This document shows positions 1 through 5,945 of a stretch of DNA of 16,733 nucleotides, piece after piece; the first letter of the stretch is position 1; every line of letters begins with the position of its first letter. Under the pieces are notes generated by a model. The model did no database searches and was not told the origin of the DNA. It was given only the letters and a program-made list of their open reading frames with translations. Source of the stretch: Bacteroidales bacterium UBA4345 (GTDB lineage Bacteria; Bacteroidota; Bacteroidia; Bacteroidales; Paludibacteraceae); NCBI GenBank assembly GCA_002396385.1, contig DGTD01000024.1, forward strand, positions 1 to 16,733, given 5' to 3'. The position numbers and the translations under genes were made by a program.

Positions 1-97
1 AATTCTTTTTATCATATGCGTTAGTCATTACAGTTAATGATATTGTCTGATTTAACATCAATAGTGAATTCACAGTTAGGTTGGACCGTGAGTTCAT
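1..97 (-). other. Possible start of a leftward gene running off the left edge
   Basis: A consensus leftward promoter at 159-189 implies a transcript that leaves the window on the left. Two start codons could serve it: an ATG at 97, whose frame stays open to the edge (32 codons, starting MNSRSNLTVN, no recognisable similarity), and an ATG at 15 that would begin MIKRI, a common kind of start for an exported Bacteroidales protein. In a third frame, positions 24-146 are open for 41 codons and read in a protein-like way (including FVEITDELTVQP) but have no ATG, so this may be a remnant or chance. No product can be assigned. The promoter is better supported than any of these reading frames. Confidence 0.25.
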
Positions 98-123
98 CCG
101 TTATTTCGACAAATTTCCTTGTT

Positions 124-154
124 TCAATTAATAAGCTTGGGCTATATTAATTGA
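124..154. repeat. Inverted repeat at the divergent promoter start point
   Basis: A 10-bp perfect inverted repeat (TCAATTAATA at 124-133, TATTAATTGA at 145-154) continues, after a one-base bulge at 144, into AGC/GCT around a TTGG loop. It lies just downstream of the leftward -7 box at 159-166, so it would span the predicted transcription start (about 152). As DNA it could be an operator; as RNA it would form a 5'-terminal stem-loop. It has no U-tract and is not an obvious terminator. Confidence 0.6.
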
Positions 155-158
155 TTTT

Positions 159-189
159 CAAATATACATAAACAACGAACAACAACAAA
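159..189 (-). promoter_or_regulatory. Leftward Bacteroides-type promoter
   Basis: Read on the minus strand: TTTG (186-189), a 19-base spacer, then TATATTTG (159-166), an exact match to the TAnnTTTG -7 box used by the Bacteroides primary sigma factor. It points left, away from the helicase promoter at 332-362. The gene it serves is not resolved in this window. Confidence 0.6.
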
Positions 190-293
190 AAAATGTATAA
201 TTTTCTGTCTTGCAGACTTATTGCTGTAACAAGGACTCCAGCACCAGCCCTCTAGTTCCATTAGAATCGGGCTCACACATTAAGGTATTTAAC

Positions 294-327
294 AGATTTG
301 CATAAAAATAACGGTTCACACAAATCT
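294..327. repeat. 7-bp inverted repeat upstream of the helicase promoter
   Basis: AGATTTG (294-300) and CAAATCT (321-327) form a perfect inverted repeat with a 20-base gap, ending 5 bp before the -33 element at 332. The position would suit a regulator binding site, but 7-bp arms can arise by chance in AT-rich DNA. The rest of 190-331 shows no gene, tRNA or terminator that I can recognise. Confidence 0.3.
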
Positions 328-331
328 CAAC

Positions 332-362
332 TTGTTTTCTAAAACTATTTCTCGTACCTTTG
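332..362 (+). promoter_or_regulatory. Promoter of the helicase-yigZ operon
   Basis: TTG (332-334), a 20-base spacer and TACCTTTG (355-362) match the Bacteroides -33/-7 arrangement. The predicted start is about 369, giving a leader of about 205 nt before the helicase ATG at 577. That is long compared with the roughly 30-nt leader predicted for thrC in this window. Confidence 0.65.
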
Positions 363-398
363 CATAATTTTTGACGACAGCGCGCCTTTTTAGTGTGC

Positions 399-451
399 GG
401 GGAATGTTCCGTAGACGATTATGGAACTTATTGGGGCAATAAAGATTCCCC
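399..451 (+). promoter_or_regulatory. Structured leader RNA: predicted three-way junction
   Basis: Within the helicase leader, GGGGAAT (399-405) pairs perfectly with ATTCCCC (445-451). This closing helix encloses two hairpins with almost no unpaired junction bases. The first is 406-413 with 420-427 (8 bp, one G-U, 6-base loop). The second is TTATTG (428-433) with CAATAA (437-442) around a GGG loop. Only bases 443-444 are unpaired at the junction. There is no U-tract after it, so it is not a simple terminator. A cis-acting element controlling or autoregulating the RNA helicase is the natural guess. I do not recognise it as a named RNA family. Confidence 0.5.
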
Positions 452-576
452 CTATTTTGAATTTTTGTTACTACATTTTCATTTGGTCATTGGCTAAGGG
501 TTTTTGGATTTGTGATGACGAGAATCGGCATTGAGATAGGTACACGCTGTTACATTATCCAAATAACAATTACACA

Positions 577-2352
577 ATGGCAACATTTGAAGAACTCGGC
601 CTGCGCGAAGAATTGCTGCACGCCGTAAAAGACTTGGGCTTTAGCGAAGCTATGCCTATCCAAGAAAAAACCATCCCCTTCCTTTTAAACCAAGACGAGA
701 CCAGCGATTTGGTCGCTCTTGCCCAGACTGGAACCGGGAAGACTGCCGCTTTCGGCCTCCCTACCCTACACCTTACCGATGAAAGCAAACACCAGATTCA
801 AACACTCGTGCTCTCGCCTACACGCGAACTCTGCATTCAGATTGCTAGCGACCTGAAAAACTTCTCAAAATACATGAAGGGAATGAAGGTTGTGGCCGTA
901 TACGGTGGGGAAAGCATCGTAAACCAATTCCGCCAGCTTGACGTACAACCACAGGTGCTGGTTGCCACTCCCGGCCGCCTCATCGACCTGATAGACCGCA
1001 ACAAAGTGGACTTGAGCGGGATGAAGACCCTCATCCTTGACGAAGCCGACGAAATGCTGAACATGGGCTTCAAGGACGACATTGAACGCATCTTGGAAGA
1101 AACTCCAGAAGAGCGGCGCACCCTCCTTTTCTCGGCCACCATGCCTAAGGAGATTGCCAACATTGCGAAAAAATACATGAAAGACAGCACTGAATTGGCT
1201 GTCGGCAAAAAGAATTCGGGTTCGGAAAACGTCAAGCACATTTACTATGTGGTGCAAACCAAAGACCGTTACGCCGCACTGAAACGCATTGTCGACATGA
1301 ATCCCGACATCTATTCCATCATCTTCTGCCGGACCCGACAAGAGACTAAAGATGTGTCGGATCTGCTGATGCGCGATGGCTACAACGCAGACGCCCTCCA
1401 TGGCGACCTCACCCAGGCACAGCGCGACTATGTGATGCAGCGTTTCCGCGACCGCACACTCCAAATTCTGGTCGCAACCGATGTCGCAGCGCGTGGTCTG
1501 GACGTCAGCAACCTGACCCATGTCATCAACTACAACCTGCCCGACGACATCGAGAGTTACACCCACCGAAGCGGACGTACCGGCCGTGCCAACAACACGG
1601 GTGTCTCGATTGCAATTATACAGCCTCGCGAGAGGGGACGCATCCGCGATATTGAACGCATCATCAACAAAAAGTTTGAGAAAGGGATGGTGCCTACAGG
1701 TCCGGAAGTCTGCAAAATACAGCTGGCCGCCCTTTTCGAACGCCTACGCAACGTAGAGGTGAACGAAGAGCAGATTGCCCCTTTTGCCCACCTTATTGCC
1801 GAGGAAACACGAAAAATGGACCAGGACACCTTCATCCGCCATTTCGTGGCTATGGAGTTCAACCGGTTCCTTAAATACTACGACGGTTCGGTTGACCTTA
1901 ATGTTCCTGACCGCGACGAGCGCAAACGAGGCGAAAGAGGCGAGCGTAGCGGTAGCGGACGACGCAGAGGCGGCGAACGCATCCGTTTGAAAATCAACCG
2001 TGGACGCGACGACCAATTCGGTCCGAAGAACGTGCTTGGGCTCATCAACGATGCCACCAACGACCGCGACATTGAGGTTCACGGCATTGAAATAACCGGG
2101 CGCTATTCGTTCTTCGATGTGTTTAAAGACGACGCACCACGTATTATGGAGGCATTTAAAGACACCTACGATGACATTGCCATTGCCGAAGCCACCGGTT
2201 CAAGGAAATTCGGCCACGACAATTCCAGAGGAGGAGAATACAAAGGGAAGAGAGACCGCTATAAGGAGCGGGAAGAAAGAAGGTTCGACAACAACGACCG
2301 TTTCTACCAGAATGCCGGACACCACAGCAGAAGTTTCCGCAGAAACAAATAA
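577..2352 (+). CDS. DEAD-box ATP-dependent RNA helicase with DbpA-type RNA-binding domain
   Basis: An ATP-dependent RNA unwinding enzyme of the DeaD/CsdA-DbpA type, expected to act in the cytoplasm on ribosome assembly intermediates or structured mRNAs. All superfamily 2 motifs are visible: Q motif (around 21-29), motif I AQTGTGKT (49-56), PTREL (81-85), TPGRL (131-135), DEAD (155-158), SAT (186-188), ATDVAARG (300-307) and HRSGRTGR (330-337). An Arg/Gly-rich linker (about 445-468) leads to a DbpA-like RNA-binding domain (about 468-540), then a basic, Arg-rich tail (about 542-591). The 591-residue length suits this subfamily. The ATG at 577 is the first start before the Q motif. It is the first gene of a two-gene unit with the IMPACT/YigZ-family gene 8 bp behind, and is preceded by a long structured leader. 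Cold-shock or autoregulatory control is inferred from related helicases, not shown here. Confidence 0.93.
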   Translation: MATFEELGLREELLHAVKDLGFSEAMPIQEKTIPFLLNQDETSDLVALAQTGTGKTAAFGLPTLHLTDESKHQIQTLVLSPTRELCIQIASDLKNFSKYMKGMKVVAVYGGESIVNQFRQLDVQPQVLVATPGRLIDLIDRNKVDLSGMKTLILDEADEMLNMGFKDDIERILEETPEERRTLLFSATMPKEIANIAKKYMKDSTELAVGKKNSGSENVKHIYYVVQTKDRYAALKRIVDMNPDIYSIIFCRTRQETKDVSDLLMRDGYNADALHGDLTQAQRDYVMQRFRDRTLQILVATDVAARGLDVSNLTHVINYNLPDDIESYTHRSGRTGRANNTGVSIAIIQPRERGRIRDIERIINKKFEKGMVPTGPEVCKIQLAALFERLRNVEVNEEQIAPFAHLIAEETRKMDQDTFIRHFVAMEFNRFLKYYDGSVDLNVPDRDERKRGERGERSGSGRRRGGERIRLKINRGRDDQFGPKNVLGLINDATNDRDIEVHGIEITGRYSFFDVFKDDAPRIMEAFKDTYDDIAIAEATGSRKFGHDNSRGGEYKGKRDRYKEREERRFDNNDRFYQNAGHHSRSFRRNK

Positions 2353-2360
2353 ACCGCTAT

Positions 2361-2960
2361 ATGGCAACCGACACCTACAAGACCATTAAAGCAGCCGGCG
2401 AAGGCCTTTATAAAGAGAAAGGCAGCCACTTCATTGCTTTCGCCTACCCGGTGGCTTCTGCCGATGAGGTAAAGGCCCTTGTAGACGCCAAAAAGAAAGA
2501 GTATCACGACGCCCGACATGTTTGTTATGCCTACAGAATCAATCCGGCCAAGATTGAATTCCGGGGCAACGACGACGGAGAGCCAAGCGGTACGGCGGGG
2601 CGCCCCATGTTGGGCTGCCTTCAGAGCCAAGACCTAGTCAACGTTCTACTTGTTGTGGTACGCTATTTTGGAGGCATCAAACTCGGCACAAGCGGACTTA
2701 TAAACGCCTACAAAGTGGCAAGCGAGGACGCACTACTCCACTGCGAGGTTGAAGAGCGTACCATTGATGCGATATTCAACATTCAGTTCGACTACCTCTA
2801 CCTGAACGATGTGATGCGGATTACGAAGGACATGAAACCCGCCATACTCAGCCAGTCGTTCGATTTAGACTGCAAGATGACATTACAAATCAGGATGCAG
2901 CAAGCCGAAGCCCTCAGGGAACGGCTTGAGAAAGTGCAGACGCTGAAAATAGAAGACTAG
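2361..2960 (+). CDS. IMPACT/YigZ family protein
   Basis: A 199-residue member of the UPF0029 (IMPACT N-terminal) family. The family hallmarks are KGSHFIAFAYPV (20-31), DGEPSGTAGRPML (72-84) and VVVRYFGGIKLG (98-109). A C-terminal ferredoxin-like domain (DUF1949-type, about 138-195) completes the normal bacterial architecture. YigZ-type proteins are cytosolic and linked to translation or nucleic-acid binding, but their biochemical role is poorly defined. The gene starts 8 bp after the helicase stop, so co-transcription is nearly certain, and pairing with an RNA helicase fits a translation-related role. It ends just before a strong terminator stem. Confidence 0.9.
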   Translation: MATDTYKTIKAAGEGLYKEKGSHFIAFAYPVASADEVKALVDAKKKEYHDARHVCYAYRINPAKIEFRGNDDGEPSGTAGRPMLGCLQSQDLVNVLLVVVRYFGGIKLGTSGLINAYKVASEDALLHCEVEERTIDAIFNIQFDYLYLNDVMRITKDMKPAILSQSFDLDCKMTLQIRMQQAEALRERLEKVQTLKIED

Positions 2961-2979
2961 CCTAGGCTAACCTATAAAA

Positions 2980-3013
2980 GCGAGAGAGGACAGGTAATCC
3001 TGTCCTCTCTCGC
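2980..3013. terminator. Bidirectional terminator between convergent genes
   Basis: A perfect 15-bp stem (2980-2994 with 2999-3013; outer arm GCGAGAGAGGACA) closes a TAAT loop. On the minus strand it is followed by TTTTATAGG, on the plus strand by ATTATTATA. It sits between the stop of the yigZ-like gene (2960) and the stop of the leftward TSCPD gene (3032), so it can end both transcripts. Confidence 0.85.
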
Positions 3014-3031
3014 ATTATTATAGATACCCAA

Positions 3032-3316
3032 TTATTCCGTCTGTCCGGCTGTTTTTTCCTTTTCCTTCTCAAGGGCAGAAAAAACAGCATGAGCCAATTG
3101 GTCGGCGCAACTTGTTGGTCGCGGTCCGCACGTATTTCCTTTCAACGTGTTGGCAATCTCTTCCGCATTCTTGCCTTCAACCAAACGCCCTATAGCCTTC
3201 AGATTGCCATTACAGCCACCAAAGAACTCCACATTGTGCAAATTGCCCTCCTCGTCGATGTTAAAGCGGATCATCTGAGAGCAAACACCCTCGGTCTTGT
3301 ACTGGTAGTTTCCCAT
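3032..3316 (-). CDS. TSCPD domain protein (TIGR03905-like)
   Basis: A 94-residue protein resembling the small stand-alone TSCPD proteins, a domain also found at the C-terminus of some ribonucleotide reductases. Conserved cysteines sit in GVCS (C12), GGCNGN (C35), CGPRP (C63) and TSCADQL (C70), consistent with a metal or redox site. The last ten or so residues are charged and probably disordered. Its function is unknown; metal binding is an inference. It lies 12 bp downstream of thrC on the same strand and probably shares its transcript, although no direct pathway link to threonine is known. Transcription would end at the 2980-3013 stem. Confidence 0.85.
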   Translation of the reverse strand: MGNYQYKTEGVCSQMIRFNIDEEGNLHNVEFFGGCNGNLKAIGRLVEGKNAEEIANTLKGNTCGPRPTSCADQLAHAVFSALEKEKEKTAGQTE

Positions 3317-3328
3317 AAGCAGATACCG

Positions 3329-4627
3329 TTATTCGTTTAACAGATACTGTTTGAATGCAGAAAAATCTTTAGGCAGTTCTATGCTCTTCTTCTCACCACG
3401 CATAAAGGCCTGCAATTTTGCAGGTATCTCTATTGGGCCGACAATAGGCTCAACAGTATCCTTAAACTTTGCAGGATGAGCTGTTTCCAGGAAAACACCC
3501 ACCTCTTCCGGCTTCAAGCCATCGGCAACAGCCTGATAGCCTACGGCCCCATGAGGATCGAGCAAATACTTGTAGTTGTCGAACACCTGCTTAATGGTGG
3601 AACGAATCTGGTCGTCATTGTACGTACATCCCGAAATATCGCCACAAATGTCTTTATGAGAATTTTTGTAAAGGTCAAGAATACGGGCAAAATTGCTTGG
3701 AGCACCAACATCCATTGCATTGGCAATGGTTTGAACAGAAGGGCGCGGATTATACTCTCCAGTCAATAAGTATTGGTAGAAGATGTCGTTGCGGTTATTA
3801 GCAGCTATAAAACGCGAAACAGGCAATCCCATCCGTTTACCGAACAATCCGGCCGTTATGTTGCCAAAGTTGCCACTAGGAACGCAGATGACCACATTCT
3901 TGTCCTTACCCATCTTCTTCAGTTGTGCATAAGCATAGAAGTAATAGAATGCCTGCGGAAGGAAACGCGCTACATTAATAGAGTTTGCACTGGTCAGATT
4001 CATGTGCTTGTTCAGGTCGGCATCCATAAACGCAGACTTAACCAAAGCCTGACAATCGTCGAACACGCCGTCTATTTCCAGCGCTGTAATGTTTTGGCCC
4101 AAAGTTGTGAACTGACATTCCTGTATTTTGCTAACCTTGCCTTTCGGATATAACACATAGACATGAATGCCCTCAACGCCCAAAAATCCGTTTGCGACCG
4201 CACTGCCGGTATCGCCCGAAGTTGCGACCAACACATTCACCTGCTTTTGACCCTGTTTGCGGATAAAATAACCCAACAGACGCGACATAAAGCGTGCGCC
4301 AACATCTTTAAACGCCAAAGTTGGGCCATGGAACAGTTCCAGGCTATAGATGTTATCGTTTACATTCACCAAAGGGACATCGAAGCTAAGCGTATCGTAA
4401 ACAATCTGTTTCAGAGCTGCCTCTTCCACATCTTCGCCAAAGAACGCTTTCGCCACTTCAAACGCAATTTCTTGAAAAGAAAGGTTTTGGATGTTGTCAA
4501 AAAAACTTTCAGGCAGACGTTTTATCTGCTTTGGCATAAACAACCCCTTATCGGCAGCAAGCCCTTTTACTACGGCTTCTTGCAACGATACTTCCGGTGT
4601 TTGTCCGTTTGTGCTATAGTATTGCAT
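3329..4627 (-). CDS. thrC: Threonine synthase
   Basis: A PLP-dependent enzyme converting O-phosphohomoserine to threonine, the last step of threonine biosynthesis in the cytosol. The 432-residue length fits the bacterial type. Visible signatures are the N-terminal YYSTNGQTPEVSLQEAVVKG segment, the PLP-lysine motif HGPTLAFKD (K107), SGDTGSA (137-143), the phosphate-binding VPSGNFGN (249-256) and ETAHPAKF (381-388). No aspartokinase/homoserine dehydrogenase or homoserine kinase gene is adjacent, so the rest of the thr pathway lies elsewhere. The gene has its own consensus promoter 36 bp upstream (4663-4694). The short leader leaves no room for a classical attenuator peptide. The TSCPD gene follows at 12 bp. 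Confidence 0.95.
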   Translation of the reverse strand: MQYYSTNGQTPEVSLQEAVVKGLAADKGLFMPKQIKRLPESFFDNIQNLSFQEIAFEVAKAFFGEDVEEAALKQIVYDTLSFDVPLVNVNDNIYSLELFHGPTLAFKDVGARFMSRLLGYFIRKQGQKQVNVLVATSGDTGSAVANGFLGVEGIHVYVLYPKGKVSKIQECQFTTLGQNITALEIDGVFDDCQALVKSAFMDADLNKHMNLTSANSINVARFLPQAFYYFYAYAQLKKMGKDKNVVICVPSGNFGNITAGLFGKRMGLPVSRFIAANNRNDIFYQYLLTGEYNPRPSVQTIANAMDVGAPSNFARILDLYKNSHKDICGDISGCTYNDDQIRSTIKQVFDNYKYLLDPHGAVGYQAVADGLKPEEVGVFLETAHPAKFKDTVEPIVGPIEIPAKLQAFMRGEKKSIELPKDFSAFKQYLLNE

Positions 4628-4662
4628 AATGATGTTTGTTTTATCTTCTTTCTATAAGTTCA

Positions 4663-4694
4663 CAAAGATAGGAGATTACGACCGATTTTGCAAA
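4663..4694 (-). promoter_or_regulatory. thrC promoter
   Basis: On the minus strand: TTTG (4691-4694), exactly 20 bases, then TATCTTTG (4663-4670), an ideal Bacteroides -33/-7 pair. The predicted start is about 4656, giving a leader of about 30 nt before the thrC ATG at 4627. It lies directly after the terminator of the upstream DUF4332-like gene. Confidence 0.75.
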
Positions 4695-4724
4695 GCCATA
4701 CCCGTCTCTGCTTGCTAACAGAAC

Positions 4725-4758
4725 AAAAAAAGAGGATGCGCCTTCAAAGCACACCCTC
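4725..4758 (-). terminator. Rho-independent terminator of the DUF4332-like gene
   Basis: On the minus strand GAGGGTGTGC (4749-4758) pairs with GCGCATCCTC (4732-4741): 10 bp including two G-U, with loop TTTGAAG, followed at once by seven T (4725-4731). It lies 31 bp past the stop at 4790. The stem sequence GAGGGTGTG recurs in the hairpin at 15928-15959. Confidence 0.85.
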
Positions 4759-4789
4759 CGCTATTCAGTTGTTTTTTATGTTTTACAGG

Positions 4790-5197
4790 TCAGTACGAAA
4801 CCTTTGGCTCCAATTCTTTAGCCTGCGCAATCATCCTCTCCACTTCAGACAAGGCAGGAACACGGCCACAGATATGTTTCTGCTCGTTCACCTCTTCCAG
4901 TTTTGGCTGTAGGTTAGCAGCCACACGGTTACGGAATTCTTTAATGGTATCGACACCGGCAGCCTCCAACAGTTCGGCAAACTGGCCTCCAATGCCATTA
5001 ATGCGCATCAGGTCAGCATGGTTGGTCCATGTCAGGATTAACTTTTCGCTAATGCCGGTTTCTTCCGCCAATTTAGCACGGCCCGACTTCTTAGCACACT
5101 GTTCCAAAAGGTCTTCAACCGTCTTGATGCCGACAGCAATTAACTTTTCTGCATATTTTTCTCCGACACCTTCAATTTCTGCAATTCTGTAAGACAT
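4790..5197 (-). CDS. DUF4332-like helix-hairpin-helix protein
   Basis: A 135-residue protein with two helix-hairpin-helix units: IEGVGEKYAEKLIAVGI (8-24) and INGIGGQFAELLEAAGV (66-82). The paired GxGxxxAxxL pattern and length match the DUF4332 family, which resembles the DNA-binding HhH domains of ligases and polymerases. Non-specific DNA binding is therefore plausible, but no enzymatic motif is present and the role is unknown. It has no signal peptide and is likely cytosolic. It is a single-gene unit, with a consensus promoter upstream (5230-5260) and a strong terminator downstream (4725-4758). Confidence 0.85.
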   Translation of the reverse strand: MSYRIAEIEGVGEKYAEKLIAVGIKTVEDLLEQCAKKSGRAKLAEETGISEKLILTWTNHADLMRINGIGGQFAELLEAAGVDTIKEFRNRVAANLQPKLEEVNEQKHICGRVPALSEVERMIAQAKELEPKVSY

Positions 5198-5229
5198 ATT
5201 CTAATTAAGTTTTAAAGTTATTAATACTA

Positions 5230-5260
5230 CAAATATAACGAAACATTAGAGGAAAGCAAA
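5230..5260 (-). promoter_or_regulatory. Promoter of the DUF4332-like gene
   Basis: On the minus strand TTTG (5257-5260), 19 bases, then TATATTTG (5230-5237). It is an exact match to the Bacteroides -33/-7 pattern, about 33 bp upstream of the ATG at 5197. The 89-bp gap holds no clear terminator for the gene ending at 5287. Confidence 0.7.
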
Positions 5261-5286
5261 TAAAAAAGGCAAAAGTTGTAGTCTTT

Positions 5287-5895
5287 TTATCTTGTCAATC
5301 CGTCTCCGCCATACCATAAATCCACCAGGAATTGCTCTCCTTCATACTCTCCGAACACCATATAACAGTTGGTCGACGCATTGTAATAGGTGCACTCTAC
5401 CCCCATATCTACCTTGTCGAGCTTTTTCGACTTGTAAATAAATCCGTTAGCTATCGCATCTTTATGGAACAACTGGTAGGCGGTGCGTGTCGAGAACTTC
5501 ACCTGGTAGTGGTATAGACGCTTACTGTAGCCATCGTAAATAATACGGATATACGAGAATGGCTGGTTTTTGGGTGTTTTCCACGCATCGCGCCGTTCGT
5601 CGTAACTCGCCGTGTTCGAGAAAGCCGCCTCGTGCAAATAGTACTTCTTCCAACCCCTCTGCTTCACATCGCGTCCATAAACCATTTTAAACCCGTTGTC
5701 GCGCATCACTTTCGAGGCATAGAGAGCGTTCGGATGTTTCCTGATGCTATCGAGCGTTTCAAAACTGATGTCGACCACCGTCTTCTTCTCTAACCGAGAA
5801 GGCTGGACAGCGACTTGGACGCTGTCCGTCGTTTGGGCACTTGCTGCTACAGCGGTCAATGTTAACAAGAAATAAAGTTTCAACAGTTTCCTCAT
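5287..5895 (-). CDS. Secreted protein of unknown function next to the MMPL fusion
   Basis: I do not recognise the family. The chosen ATG at 5895 gives 202 residues starting MRKLLKLYFLLTLTAVAASA, a classic Sec signal peptide with cleavage likely after ASA; there is no lipobox cysteine, so the product should be periplasmic or outside. The mature part is rich in Tyr and Lys, with segments such as ALYASKVMRD and KQRGWKKYYL, and two cysteines near the end (CTYYNASTNC). An in-frame ATG at 5949 would add 18 residues and overlap the fusion gene's stop as ATGA, typical of translational coupling, but it would give an over-long n-region. It is the last gene after the fusion, so a role in the same lipid or envelope process is likely but inferred. 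Confidence 0.75.
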   Translation of the reverse strand: MRKLLKLYFLLTLTAVAASAQTTDSVQVAVQPSRLEKKTVVDISFETLDSIRKHPNALYASKVMRDNGFKMVYGRDVKQRGWKKYYLHEAAFSNTASYDERRDAWKTPKNQPFSYIRIIYDGYSKRLYHYQVKFSTRTAYQLFHKDAIANGFIYKSKKLDKVDMGVECTYYNASTNCYMVFGEYEGEQFLVDLWYGGDGLTR

Positions 5896-5945
5896 ATCAT
5901 GCAACTTTTTACATTTTCTAACAAGATACAAAAAGTGCGCCATTT

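Noticed and set aside
200..290. A stretch ending in GCACCA with an AGCCC/GGGCT pairing, suggestive of tRNA or tmRNA
   Set aside because: There is no T-arm GTTCRA sequence, no acceptor-stem match and no cloverleaf on either strand.
515..628. A 37-codon upstream frame (ATG at 515) overlapping the helicase start
   Set aside because: The composition is not protein-like, and no start signal is visible; it overlaps the well-supported helicase gene in another frame, so chance is the simplest explanation.
837..1566. Two long minus-strand frames inside the helicase gene
   Set aside because: They are antisense to the conserved helicase core and lack any recognisable domain.
2958..2969. Perfect 12-bp palindrome TAGCCTAGGCTA at the yigZ-like stop codon
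   Set aside because: It overlaps the stop codon and lies just before a clear terminator stem; one 12-bp palindrome in a window of this size is not strong evidence for a site.
5261..5286. Weak AAAAG/CTTTT hairpin after the secreted unknown gene
   Set aside because: The stem is only five A-T-rich pairs, so it is not convincing as a terminator.
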